Below are positions 1 through 12,159 of a DNA stretch of 64,000 bases, in pieces. The stretch is from NCBI GenBank assembly GCA_008360955.1, contig LUCM01000561.1, positions 43,595 through 107,594 of the forward strand. Reading direction: 5' to 3'. The position numbers were made by a program, and so were the translations under genes. Under the pieces are notes generated by a model. It had not been told where the DNA came from. It made no database searches and saw nothing but the letters and a program-made list of their open reading frames with translations. This stretch comes from Fasciolopsis buskii. Lineage: Eukaryota > Platyhelminthes > Trematoda > Plagiorchiida > Fasciolidae. Position 1 is the stretch's first letter. Each line of letters begins with the position of its first letter.

Positions 1-1383
1 AGGGATCAAAGCTGGCCTTTGGGGATGAGTTACGAACATTTCCATTCTTATATGGTTCTCAAATAGTCATATCGCCCAGTGATCTTAGACGAAAACCTTG
101 AACTGTTTCACTGAACAGGCTTATTCTCGGTCAACAGAAACACTGTTGTTTTCAATGTATGACACTGGCAACCAGTCACACTGTGTTCAGTTTCGTTCTT
201 AATTTTGCAATTTCAGACCGATGGCGATTTATAGCAATACAGATATACAATGTTTTCATGATTTACATTGCAAAGTACAACATGACGACTCATTTCAGAT
301 AGCATTTCCCCCTTAAACATCGTCAAAGTTCACAAACAATTTGCAGAGTACTTTCATCCGGATTGCTCTTACTCTCAGATCGTGGACTTCTCAGATACTA
401 CCGTCTTGGGTATGAATGAACTAGACTATTAATTGTAGTCTTCTTCAGTTCGATGTTATCGTTTGCATCACCCGGAAAGATTAGTCTTATCCACACATAC
501 ATGACAAATTTCTGCAGGGGTTGGCTCAATTAACTGAAATTACGCGTTCGCGCAGTGCTTTTCTCATTGTTGTGATTTGATCAGATGTTTCATTCCTGCA
601 TTTTGCCGCTCAGTGGACTTCACACGTTTTACTTTACTGATCGAACTGTTACAGGCATCAAATAAAATGACTGCGTATGCTATGCGATCGTCGTCCCTGG
701 ATAATCTACATTTGCCTCCTTGCACGCACGTTGGTTAGACCGCTGGGCTAAATACATTGGTCAGGCTTTCGCTTAGGATTTGTGTCATCTTCAGTTTTCA
801 TGCCTCAACAGAATCGATCTTAAAATGTTGAATGATACTTAGCTATATCACGCAGAGGATGTACTGCACCGTTGTTAACTTCATGACAGCTACTTAATTA
901 TGCGGTCGAATCTGCAAACAAAGCAGAGGAGAAGAAAGTAACCTTGCAAATAATGACGACCATAGATTTGTGCGCATCCAAAATTTCTCGTATCCACGCG
1001 TAGACGTCTCCCGAAATCTAGGCTAAAGTTGTTAACCTATCGCAGTGTTGAAGAAGATTGCCAGTGATATTTCACTGCAGCATACATGGCATGTTTTTAG
1101 TATGATAGGACAATTTTTCTTTGCTTAGCCCTCATCTATACGGCATGCTAATCTATTTGTTGAAATTAGCTGTTTACTTTATGATTGCAATCATAAATGA
1201 GGCATGCAAATTTAAGAAGTTAGAATTAAGAAAGAGGAAATCAATAACTCCCTGATGTGAACGAAAGAACTTACAGTTAGAAATGGATATGTCATTAAAT
1301 GTTACGGCACCAGGAATGAGGTATTCTTGTAAGCAGATTTACTAACTTCTTGCTGGCGTTTGTTTTTCTTCTTATATCTGCAG
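1..1383. other. Non-coding stretch upstream of phosphatase exons
   Basis: I see no coding exon I can support here. Because the first recognisable phosphatase exon begins in the middle of the catalytic domain, this stretch is probably intron of that gene (inference). I looked for the family's metal-binding motifs (GDxHG, GDxVDRG, RGNHE) in the neighbourhood and did not find them, so those exons are either outside the window or too diverged to see by eye. Confidence 0.4.
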
Positions 1384-1455
1384 GTCCACCCAAAGACCTG
1401 GAGAGTCTGGAGGATATACAATGCATTCAGCGTCCACTGCATTCTCGGTATACGG
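1384..1455 (+). CDS. PP1-like phosphatase exon A
   Basis: Exon of 72 bp. The acceptor is a TATATCTGCAG at its left edge and the donor is G|GTAAAT at its right edge. It enters in phase 1 (one base of a Gly codon comes from the missing upstream exon) and leaves in phase 1. The translation aligns with the PP1 helix just after HGGLSP; the SP of that motif is replaced. A second GT donor eight bases earlier would put the next exon out of frame, which is why the GTAAAT donor was chosen. Confidence 0.7.
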
Positions 1456-3938
1456 GTAAATTATTTTAACAAACCCAGTTGGTGAATTATGGTCTCCAAA
1501 ACTTTAGCGACCATTTGCATTGATTTCGATGGTCCAAATGGCTCCATCATAAAAGAACTAAGCGGTGTATCACCCCAAAACCCGATCAATCTTTATTCGT
1601 AGACAAAGCAACGAAATCCGAAATTCCGCTAGCAACAAATTGGGGCAGTATCCAAGCGGACGAAGGCACGGAGTCTACTATTTTGTCTGTATTTTCACCC
1701 GTATTTTGTGATCAGCTTCACATTTATGGGATGGTTTGTACTTCACCACATTTTGCTAAGTTTAACTAAGTAGACTGTTTATAGCACCATGATTTGGGTA
1801 AATCTGATGGCAATTTTGACATTTTATTGCCAGAAATAAACCTAATTTCGAAATAAAGTGCAAGAGGCAATCTCTTTTACTCTTGTGGAAGTTTTGATGT
1901 TTAATACCACTGAATTTTTATCGTGCCTTGTCTACACCGAATATCGTCGGGAGAGAACAAAGTTTTCCACTCTTTCTCAGAGTTCGTTAGTGAGGTGAGA
2001 AGTTCGGGAAGTGGTACTAAACAATGTTAAAGGAGCAAGAATCAGTTATTGACAGGAATGATTTTCGCGACGAAAAGGCCATTTACAGCAGCATGATTCG
2101 CCAGAAAGAAATCCACCGTTGTCCCATTAAAGTCTCAGATAACATCTGCTCTGTTTTATTTGAGGGCTTAAATTTTATCCAAGTTTCCAGGGCAAAGGTG
2201 TTCAATTCTCCCGTTTTACTGGCATCATTTTTCTCACCCGCTCGGACTGACATCCATGCTTCTGTCATAGAAGTGATATTTTTATTTGGCCGAGAAAAAT
2301 TTGATGGCACTAAGGGTAGCGTAAATCTTAACACCAGTTCATCCAAAGACAAAATCACCAGTGCATGCTTGCTGATTAGCCTTTCCGACCGGTTATTGTC
2401 CATTATCATTTTAAGTAATCCGTCATTTTTCATCTGAATTGGTTCGGGTTCTGATCTTCATACCCCTGAGCTGGGCCCAGATTTGGTCGCCGGGGGAAAT
2501 TCTCGTTTTCACTCTAGCAAACAATCGTTGGCTCATCACCAAATATCAAAGATGTTTATCACAGGGCAAATACAAGGCTAGTCTTCGTGGTAAAAAGCTT
2601 TCTCTCAGTCTCAAAATGACCTTGTAAATCATTTAGTAAGGTTCGTGTAGTACTACGGGGTGCGTTTGAACCTTGTCGGTGAAAGAGTTTTTCAACATCT
2701 TGATCTAATTAATATTTAGTGAATATGTTCCACCACACTGTGACCACACTTGAACTCTGAAAATGCATTGCTGTAATCACTACTACAGTAGGTATAAGCC
2801 ACTGAAAAACCAGAAATCATCCAAATAACTACGAAAATACCCTAACCAGTTACCATGTTTTATTTTCGACTGAATGCATACGTAACGCCTACGATAAAAA
2901 TGATGATGTGGGTCGATGTTACCCCTCGTTTCCGACGAGCACCCTATGGTGAGTGGATTTTGAATCTTCTATTGTACGACTTGTTATATGGAATTACAGA
3001 GAGAATGTAACGTCACCTGTAACTATTTCATTTCTTGCTTTGTTGTTACTGGAACATCGTGAATTTTAAAGGAGCAGAATTGAGTTTTACACAGCTTACC
3101 TCTACTTTGGACCAAAATATCTTATCCTGAAGTCACAATGTACAAAACAACTGCATTTAAGTGGTTTGTAGGATGAACACAATGTTTTCTCACCTCGTTG
3201 AGTCACCCGGTGTTGCATTTTTGTTTGGTAGGTATAATCAACCTATTCATTCCCGTAAATAAAATGTGGCCGTGAATGAGGTCATGTGAAAATCTACAAC
3301 CGCGTATAGCTCTCAGCATGATGCTTTAACGTTGGCTTTTCGCCCTTCAATATAGCCTTCTTCAAACCCCGTTTATTGTCAGATGGTAAGACTAAAAGTT
3401 GGTAACTACTTTTAAAAAATAAAATATAATACTAGTTAGTTGGCATGGATATCCTATTTGCTTTCCTACATCTACTCTTCCAGAAAAGGGAATTGTTGGT
3501 GATTTGCTATATTCGAAAAAAAATCTTCACGATCCCGGATTTATTCCTCTGGACAGAGGCAACTTGTTTGGGAAGGACGCTGTGAAGTCGTTTTTGCACA
3601 GATTTGATCTGAAAACAATCTGTCGTGCTAAGGAGATCGTGGTGGATGGATATGAACTTTTCGAGAATTCTGCTGAACTGATCACTTTGTTCTCGGTGCC
3701 AAATTATCGGATGAAATACATGAATGACGGGGCAGTGTTGCAACTATCGGACACACTGAATGTTACAATTATGGTATGTTTTTTACCGGCTTGCATTTAC
3801 TAGACCGCCTGCTAACAACTTCTCTTGGAATTTTTAATCGTAACTAAAGTAGCCCCTCAGACCATGCAGGTGATACGCAGGTCAGTAAAAAAAAAGTCTT
3901 TCAATCTTAATGCTGGAATCATTCTAACGGTTTTCTAG
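1384..3938 (+). CDS. Divergent PP1-like Ser/Thr phosphatase, 3' exons (partial gene)
   Basis: C-terminal part of a PPP-family (PP1-like) protein phosphatase, normally a cytosolic or nuclear metallophosphatase acting on phospho-Ser/Thr. Three exons join in one frame: 1384-1455, 3484-3773 and 3870-3938 (stop TAG), with introns of 2028 and 96 bp bounded by GT...AG. The first exon matches the PP1 segment after the HGG metal motif (DLESLEDI for DLQSMEQI, then RP). The second contains GDLLYS for CDLLWS, DRG, FG...VKSFLHRFDL, ICRA, DGYELF, LFSVPNY and DGAVL. The third gives a basic tail ending in KKK and a short hydrophobic end. Oddities: the His of ICRAH (PP1 His248, a metal ligand) is Lys; the Cys after PNY is Arg; there is a two-residue deletion after DRG and a one-residue insertion before LFS. 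Arg of DRG (PP1 Arg221) and Tyr of PNY (Tyr272) are kept. Frame and splice sites are intact, so it may be an expressed pseudophosphatase; a decaying paralogue is also possible. Upstream exons were not found. Confidence 0.8.
1456..3483 (+). other. Intron between phosphatase exons A and B
   Basis: GTAAAT...CTCTTCCAG intron of 2028 bp, inferred from the exon alignment. It contains a 0.35-kb stretch (about 2083-2433) that is open on both strands, but neither translation resembles a family I know. Nothing else is recognised inside it. Confidence 0.6.
3484..3773 (+). CDS. PP1-like phosphatase exon B
   Basis: Main recognisable exon, 290 bp, acceptor CTCTTCCAG and donor ATG|GTATGT. It carries the DRG, ICRA, DGYELF and LFSVPNY landmarks of the PPP C-terminal half. 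The codon at 3630-3632 (AAG, Lys) stands where PP1 has metal-ligand His248; the codon at 3708-3710 (CGG, Arg) stands where PP1 has Cys273. Translation continues open past the donor for ten codons, but those add nothing resembling the family, and splicing to exon C restores similarity. Confidence 0.82.
3870..3938 (+). CDS. PP1-like phosphatase exon C (terminal)
   Basis: Short terminal exon in phase 0 after acceptor ACCATGCAG. Joined to exon B it extends the last beta strand into VIRRSVKKK, which parallels the SFQILKPADKKK-type end of PP1 in length and charge, then stops at 3936-3938. An alternative terminal exon could start after TTTCAG near 4019. The PP1-like spacing favours the one given, but the choice is inference. 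Confidence 0.45.
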   Translation: MIRRSVKKKSFNLNAGIILTVF

Positions 3939-6900
3939 TGAACATAACCCTCGAACATGGGTTTTGCTTTGACTACCATGAAATACCATCGTATTCAGAT
4001 AGAGGTCTACTGAAGCTTTCAGCAGACCGTCGACACCAAAGGATATTGTTAATATCATATCACCAGTGAATACCCGCATTAGGTGAAGTAAAAAGGTAGT
4101 TGTATTAAAGGATTTATTATTCGTTAACTACGTGATTTTGGTTATGTTCTACTTGATCCAGAAGTCAGTAACAGTCGATTGTTGACGAATTATGCGATAA
4201 CGCATACCAGTGCTCACGTTCAGAACATTCTATGTGCGCGTACTCAGATTTACACAATAGTAGTTACCAGTAACTTTATCGATTCTGTTGCGCGTGCTAC
4301 CGATTGTGGTTCCACATGATTCGTTATGCTTTTGTAGCACCCACTGGGGCCTGGGCTCCTCCGAAGAAGGTTGCAAGCTTTTAAATCCGTAATCTAAACA
4401 AGTGGAAGAAAAGCCCACTAACCAAAAACCAGTATGTGTAACAAACGCGCGCGACTTCGCCCCATTCAGAATCAAGGTGACGCCATACAGTCAAAACGTG
4501 ATAAGCTCACTTATTGGTTCAGTTGAATCAGTAACAATTTCAAGCAACTAAAGTTTTTAGCTTAATGCCGTCTAATACAATTTCGTTATTTAAACCTCTC
4601 AATTTTGCATTTGCCTCAACACTTACAGATTATGGAAAACGCACCACCACTTTGTGAAAACTTGCTGACTGATGGTCATCATCACGCAAAAAATATCGGC
4701 CAGAACAACAAGGACCAAAGCAGCCATACGTTTTTATATCACCGTTCACATGAGCTGAAATCCGACTCACAACAGTATGAAACTGGTCCAACTGAACAGG
4801 GATGCTCTTAAAATACTCGCTAACTTCTCCAGACCAAACTTGTTCTCTTTTTCCCACTCCCGGCACTTGGGACTTAACCTTTTGTCTCCTCAGTGATGCA
4901 TTTCACTTGTCTTTCCTTTACTGTTTTATAGACCAGTCCAAGCTTTGTATTCCATGTAATGACTTCTATGGGAAATATTTTGGAGTTTCCATTATTGCAG
5001 CTTACTTTTACCTTCTCGCCACCGTTCAATTTTGCTCATTTGCCAAAAGGATTTTGAGCATTTCAAACAATCTGTCTAACACCCATGTGACATGAACCGT
5101 ATGACTTACTACGTCCGTTTGCACATTCATCGGTATCGTTAACCATGATGGAGTCAACTAATTAATGGATACCTGATGAACACCAGTCTTCTCTGTGCCT
5201 AAAATGAACTAGGGATTAGAAGAGCACATATGGTTTTGTGTCACAAAGAATCGTTTGCCTGTTTGTAAAGCCTTTGGTGAGCTTTTATCAGCGAATAACG
5301 GTCAGATAAACGTCTGGTCGATGGACTCAGCGGTGCAATACTTATGGTTTCTCCGGAAGGTGGGAGACGTTATTGGCTTGCTCTAGCTCGCCCACACTAG
5401 ACACAGTCCAGTCCAAGAGATGTTACTCCTCACTTGCTTGATCCGCTGAGTGGACAAACAACGGATTTTGACGGCGGAACGATAATCTGGACACCGGGAA
5501 AACAAGGTAAAGGAGTTACAGTAGCAGTGTCCTACGTGAGAGATTTGAGGACTGTCTTTGGGATGTTTCGGTCAGCCCCGTGGTGGGTTTTTGCGGCAGT
5601 GCCCAGCTGGCCAGACTTTTGAGTCGCAAGCCTCGGTTAGGATTTCCAAAATAACATGTTCATATTTTTGACGTTAAGTGGGCTGTTACCTGGTTACGGA
5701 TTGTTCCTTTCAGAATCCACATACAAAGAGATGTAAAAGTTCCTGAGACGGCAGCTGAAGCATAAGCTTGCAAAGTGGCTGCTAGCAGAATTGGATGAAA
5801 ACATGTATGAAACCGGAATGGATTGTGACCATCGGCAATAGTCATGGCCTTTGCCAAATTACTCAGATTATTGGTTCAATAAAACTAGGTTTAAGTGGAA
5901 TTGTTAGGAAATCTGATGACTAGTCGAAATAGTCTTAAATGCTGCGCACAGTATTTCAAAGAGCAACTCAGGTGGTCCGGTTCTGCAGTCAAACTTCTAT
6001 TTATGCCTGCGAATGGAGGACAGATACCCATCCTATGTCGGAAATGAAGATTACCAGGGAAATAGATTTCCACCAAAGCATATGGCTTCTGGACAGAAAA
6101 ATGTCTACCTCCGTTTTCAAGGAGAATGGAAGAGTTTCTCATGGTTTGGCAAAATCCATGAGCCCGATTTGGTTATAGGAGCAGAATCCTAAAAAGCCTT
6201 GTGAATCGTTGATTTTATCCATTTGCGAGGAACATAGTGGATCTTGTTGTGAAAACCCGGTGAAACAGTTTGGTAAGCATTATAGCCAAACTGCTCACAG
6301 TTGTTCTCGACCGTCTGAATGATGGCGTGGCTATTTTTTAGTCGTGTTTTGCATTGTAAAACTGTAAAATGCCGTTGGAAGACTGGGTTGACACGATGTC
6401 AAATCTTGTTCTTGTAGCACAGGATTCAGGCAAAATGGATGAGCTGTGTCACTTGATCAGTTGCATCTTACCAAGTGTTCGCATGTCGAATAAAATACCG
6501 TCACGTTCACAGAGGACTGAATTACCCTTAAGCAGACGAAGAGGATTGCGGTGACGGCGCAACATTCGACTATCAATCAGCGGTCCCGTTTACACTCCAA
6601 AAGCTTGATCGACCCCGTTACGCGGTTCTTATCAGAGCTGCTGTAGGCAGCTGTCCGAAAACTGTGTTCAAACAACATTGTCTTCTTACCATTGATGAAA
6701 TAGGGTGGGTTAATTTCGTCGACTGGAGATTAGGGATCACAAAGCTGATAATGAATGGATGGTGGATTTGGGTGTCCACTAAGTGACGTTATTAAAGTTG
6801 ATGCAAGCGCCCAATCAGTGGACTGTCCTAATAGCCCCAACGTGATTACCCATTTACGTTCCCTGATACCCCCAAGGCGATGGCTGGGAACATGAGGTGA

Positions 6901-9900
6901 TACGTCTGAATGACACAGCCAATAACATAACTGCATTTGAAATGTTTTGGGTTCTTTGTGGTTTTCGGGGCTTGTGACTTTCTGAGTTTTTCGCTATCAT
7001 TCAATGTTGCGAGGTAGGCATCAGAGCCAGATTGGATTGTAAATACTGAACTAAACTGAAACAAAATAGGTAGAGACTGTAGACTTGACAGGAATTTTGA
7101 AAGAAGCCTTGGAGGACGAGCTGTTAATTGTAAATTCATCTAGGCGTGACGCAGTGTCTATCACAGAACCGAGAAGAACAAAGGGGAGGTAATCACCGTA
7201 TATATTACATATTCGTATTTTCCCTTGTCAGACAGCTTAAGGTTTATGAGGCTACTCTGTACTGTCGGTAGTGATCAAATATGAAGTAACAAAAACTGTA
7301 CAAAATTAAAAGTTTTTATTGTGATTTTGAACGGAGGTATGGCAACCCAAAAGTGACCATTTTGCTCAGTGGTGTTATTAGTGTGCGTCGGTGTATGTAT
7401 GGACAAATAATGTTCATTTGCTTTGACTTAAACGGCTGTTCACTGCTAGAGCTGTCACCGAATTATGCACTTTGGGTGCCCAGTGCTCCTGGAAACTGTT
7501 AGTCTGAAATATCATTAGTGAAAAAGAACACTTCTTAGTCGCAATCCACAAGTTGCACGTAAGCTTCTTTTGAGTGCATCCTAAATTGTCCCTTCGGGAA
7601 TTCCCGTTCACAGTCTCTTGTGTACATCGCCGTTTCACAAAGCGTGATTTTTTCTGTTCATTACATGATGCGAACTATATGTGACGATAAATATTCGTGG
7701 GTTCTCTAGTTTGTGTCGCGATATTATTTCCACTGCTGAGGTTGCTGTCAGTAGTAAGACGGAGTTGAAAACTACGGTACAGTTGGGATCTACCAACTTC
7801 ATGTTACCACCATCAGGTACCTAATTGGTTTAACTTAATTATCAGCCGAATACTTCATCGCTTGTCTTATTGCACTTATCTTGCACTACAGACACCAAAA
7901 CATGAGCCGTTTTATTCACTCCCACCTTTTTCGGTTCGACTGAAATGCGTCCGCGGAAAATAATACGTACACTATGGAGAATGTTTACACTTCGTGTAAA
8001 TATATTTCAAAACTTCAAAGGGTGGTGCTTTACAACTTTCTAACTTCTCATCCGATAAAATGAAGATGTGCTTCTCCACTGAACCCTAACGCCTTAGATT
8101 TGTATAATGTTCTTTGATAAAATAAAAATGTTTTCCATTAAGTTTACCCCAAAATAAAATTTCCCGCTCACAAACTCTTGTTAAACAGACATTTTATGTA
8201 AAGGCAAATTGAATCGATTTTTACCCATATTTCATTGAATCAGAAGTCGATTTAATCCAATGCATTTCACATTCAGTTCTTCGTGATTAACCGCTGATGC
8301 TGCTTTTACCGGTGATTTAAAGGAGAATCAATGGCCCCGAAGTTTGTCTGTTTCCGAGTGTTCTCTTTTGAATCGTCAGTCATCACAAGAACTACAAAAT
8401 CAAGATACTCGAATATTTCTCATTCATTCAAAAGTGAATCCATTGACCGATTTCTTTTTGTAAAACGTAATCAATAAATTGAATGTAGAAATATTAGATA
8501 GTGAAATAGCTTTATAGGACGTTAAACGCAATAGGAAGGAGAAAATTTTACCTGATAAATTACCTAATAACCTTCATCAAGCCAAACTCTGAATTGTTTG
8601 AACACTGGTACGCAATAGTACACATTCACACATTCTCGTTTTTTTCGACTGAGTGAGCAACTGGTCGAATAGCAGTCCCGTGAGCCGCGTCAGTCAGTCG
8701 TTTAGATATCACAATTCATTAATCAGTTAATAGTGTTTTTTGGAGTGCATAATTTAGCACTGAATACTGCTTTAAAGAAAAGAATCAATAGAACTATCTG
8801 TTCTGATTTCAAGGAATGTGTAAACTTCTTGGGATTTGCAATCTTAAGCAAAACAGTTTTGTACTCTTTATTTCAGGCTGAATCTGGAAGTTACCTGAGT
8901 TACACAATTACATGGCCGTTTCACTTATATTCCATCCTGTGTTGTTAGTGGACTTCGGCGTAGACACTCATTCAAAACTGGGAGCAAAAATCAGCAACAA
9001 CATACCGCGTGTGTACCATGTGAAAGAACGCGCGGAATTCTACGCAAATTATTGTACGGTAAGGATAAGGAAGTTCGGTGACTCAACTTGTTTTACTCTC
9101 AAAACTAACATTTTACAAATTCGAAAGTATCACTATCGAGGTGGACATGACTGACCAGTGAGTCTGTCCTATTATTTCTGAATTCACTTAGACGGAGACA
9201 ACAAAAACCAATTGCACAGAAAACGTATTGGAAAATCGAGGGAGCATGGTGTCTAATTTGTCCTAAAAATGCCACCTTAAGGAGAAATACTGAAGCATAA
9301 TAGATATTTGGGCATCCATACATTTTCAGGATAATCCGGTATAAGAAGTGATACACTGAAGCAATTCTGAGGATCGAAAACCCGGTACTGTCGTCAGACA
9401 GACGCATAAAATTCGCTGCTTTGTGTGGCACATTCACTTTTTTAGTATGTTTTATTTCCAGTTAAAGCTATTCAGGTTTTCTAGGTATAAATGGAGGTCT
9501 ACATGAAAAATAAAAAAAGGAAGATTAAGATTTGTAAGATGACAGACTGATTAGATTCGATTTGTTTGAAGTAGAAGGATGTAGAACCAACCATACGAGC
9601 GACTGTTTGTTGGTTGGTTGAGGTTATGTTCACAAAATTTTGTTAGCAAGTCAGAAATGTGATCAGCAAGAAAAATGACCACGAGATCAACACTAAAATC
9701 CACAAACGCATCATGGTCATTGGAAATCAGCTACCTGGTATGAACAGAACTCTCTCCTTCGGGACTTTATACGATTTCATTCCGTCTGTGCAGGTTCGCT
9801 TACTGACCCAACCTGAATCCACCGAGTATACCGTTTGAACCCGGAGGTGAGCAATGAGCGAAGAAGTGAATAATAATCTCACTTAAGTCGAAGTATACTC

Positions 9901-10164
9901 TTCAGTTGTTACTTTGAATATCATATTTACCAGTAGTAGATTTACTTCGGTCCCTTGACGGACTTTGTTCGGCAGCTGATAAGTAGTTAAAACAAAGAAA
10001 ATTGTTCATGCAGCAACAGATTTTTCATGGAACTCTGCTTTTTATTGTCACTAGGCTTCTGTATTCCGCAAACCTACTGATCTTAAAATTTTGCTCTGGC
10101 TCACATGTGTGCAGTCACCGAAATATAGCCATGACTCTCATGAATATACAGCTGTAATTTGAAA
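3939..10164. other. Unassigned non-coding stretch
   Basis: No gene, RNA or repeat that I can support. ORFs here are short and overlap on opposite strands. One weak exon candidate lies at 4932-5095 (pyrimidine-rich acceptor, hydrophobic translation ending in TGA); I do not recognise its product. Confidence 0.4.
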
Positions 10165-10176
10165 TAAATGTCTTAA
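10165..10176. repeat. Candidate left target-site duplication of the Penelope-like element
   Basis: TAAATGTCTTAA here is repeated exactly in the same orientation at 12212-12223, one base beyond the right inverted arm of the element. PLE insertions typically create target duplications of about this length. The left copy lies 72 bp outside the left inverted arm, so that 72 bp would have to belong to the element. Chance recurrence in AT-rich DNA cannot be excluded. Confidence 0.45.
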
Positions 10177-10248
10177 TTCCTTAAAAATTACCACTGAGCA
10201 CATTGAGAAAACACAAGTTGGCGAACAAGCTCGTTTTCAGTGATTCGT

Positions 10249-10395
10249 ACTCATGCCATTACATCACTATATATACATATACATCTTGACAAAATATTTT
10301 CACTATAGGAAGGATTGGATTAGTCATTTACAAATATGGGTGGGGAAGGGATTTGTGGTGTTAGTTGTTTTGTTGTCTAGGGTTTGTATTGGGAA
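10249..10395 (+). repeat. Left inverted arm of the PLE
   Basis: Reverse complement of 12051-12210 with only scattered mismatches. It starts ACTCATGCCATTACATCAC, contains CTTGACAAAATATTTTCAC and ends near TTGTCTAGG. Terminal repeats in either direct or inverted orientation are known for Penelope-like elements; here they are inverted. Confidence 0.9.
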
Positions 10396-10706
10396 ATGCC
10401 GACATCATGTTATCAAGACCAGATAAGGGTGCAGGCATAGTTCTCCTGAACAGGTCTGACTATGTAACAAAAATGGAAGCCATTCTGAATGACAAATCTA
10501 AATTTGCAAAAATGGCGAAGGAGAATGATAAGACGCATCAGATAGAAAAATCGTTGTCTAGTATCTTGAGACGACTAAGAAAGAGGGATATCATAGATTC
10601 GACGGCATTTCGAACAAATTCGGCCACGGGACTACAATTCCGAAGGATTATAGAGGCCCTACCCAAATTACATAAAAATGGAGTACCTCTGGGACCTATT
10701 CTTTGA
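10365..10706 (+). pseudogene. PLE reverse transcriptase, N-terminal fragment
   Basis: Longest uninterrupted piece of the RT. PDKGAGIV near residue 20 and EALPKLHKNGVPLGPI near the end are hallmark PLE RT motifs (fingers region). The frame is lost just after LGPI, where the next conserved block continues in another frame with WLARLLG-like and KDS..VIDSV remnants. The first dozen or so residues are read from the inverted arm and are probably not original coding sequence. Confidence 0.88.
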
Positions 10707-11660
10707 CTTTGCAATTCGCGCGTACACGCTGTGCGCAAATGGTAGCTAGGTTATTGGGAACCCGTGACAGAGCGAGTAAATCTAATCTTAAAGATAGCAT
10801 TTGAGTTATTGATTCTGTGAAAGAAACTAAATATGAAGGACAGTATTGCTTTCTTTAACTCACCGCCCTTCTTACAACGTTCGATCACGGAGACATTGAA
10901 TACCGTGACACATCGAAACATGGACTTAGCTGACGAGTTCTCGTAGAGCTTAGACAACAAAACTTTGTTCTTATTACTACAACGGTCCATTTAAATTCAA
11001 TAATCAAATTTACGGTTCAAAAGAACCGGCTAGCGAATTGTATCCCTACTCGGTCGCGCTACTACTGACATTTTTCATGGCAAGCTGGAACGTGGACACT
11101 CGATCGTACAATACATCGCTCTCATGTACAAGAGGTTATTTGGATAGATCTTCTGTTGCTCAACTCACGAAAACTAAACAACTGTTGAAATATGTTCAAT
11201 CAGCTCAGCAAGTGTGAAATTCACAACAGAGATGCAGGTCGAACAGTAGAAATTAGCTTTCTTAGATGTACGACTAAGTTGTCGAGAAAATGGCTCGATT
11301 CGGCGATCAGTAACAGAAAGCCTACATGGAATGGCAAACTTACATCAATTCAACAGCTTATATACCTCTGAATGTGAAGGAACTTAGTAATGTCTGAATG
11401 CCAGACAAAAGAATAATGCAGAGAAGTATCTTGAAGCTGAACTGCGAACGGTCAGAAGAGTATTCACTGAAATGGTTTCCCAATTAGATTATCGACAGAT
11501 GTGAGACAAACAGAAAGTTCATAGGAGGCGACGGGAGAGAAGCCAGTATACATTATCCTGGATTCAAAGTGACACGCTAGCGGATGCACACAAAGACTGG
11601 ACTAGTGCTATCTATAGACATTCTACGCAGCCAGCTTCGTATCCTGTTCTAAATTCCCGC
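10707..11660 (+). pseudogene. PLE reverse transcriptase, palm/thumb remnants
   Basis: Fragments in shifting frames: KSNLKDS..VIDSVKET; IAFFNSPPFL for the DVTALFTNVP block; RNMDLADEF; FKFNNQIYG...LLLTFFMA; MYKR with a broken YVDD site; VEISFLRC for the LPFLDV block; NRKPTWNGK. Order and spacing are as expected for PLE RT, but stops and indels are frequent. Confidence 0.8.
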
Positions 11661-11709
11661 CCCGTATTGTAATTAGGTTGAAAGACAAAGTCCTGATTCT
11701 GCAGCCTCG

Positions 11710-12072
11710 TTTTGTATCAGTGTCACATGTTCCTGTGGGACAATGTACATCGGCCGCACGACCAGGCGCTTGTCTGAACGCATCGGTGAGCACCACCCGG
11801 CATGGTTAGGCACTGGAACAATTAAGTCACTTAATAGCGCAGTGGTTTCACATCTAGCACAGACTAACCACACCATGAATGTGACGCAAGCTTTCCGGAC
11901 CCTGTATAAGGTCAGAGATCAACAATCCAGGTTGGCAAAGTATCGCCTCTTGAGCACTGCGGAAGCTGTCGCAATCCGTTTTCACAATCCTCCACTGTGT
12001 TCTCAAAAACAATTTGTGGTTGCGCTTCAACTCCCTTGGTCCACCCTCCGTCCCAATGGAAAGCCTAGACAA
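11710..12072 (+). pseudogene. PLE GIY-YIG endonuclease domain
   Basis: GIY-YIG nuclease that nicks target DNA during PLE integration. Visible: a CSCG lead-in, MYIGRTTRRL (the YIG half of the motif and following basic residues), an Arg and His in RIGEHHPAW, and STAEAVAIRFHNPPLC supplying the Glu and Asn positions. About 110 residues are open without interruption, longer than any RT piece. It ends inside the right inverted arm. Confidence 0.87.
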
Positions 12073-12159
12073 CAAAACAATTAACACCACAAATCCCTTC
12101 CCCACTTATATTTGTACATGACTAATCCAATCCTTCCTATGGTGAAAATATTTTGTCAA

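Noticed and set aside
8876..9060. Exon-like stretch between an ATTTCAG acceptor and a GTAAGG donor
   Set aside because: The frame that stays open meets a TGA immediately after the acceptor and the other frames close early.
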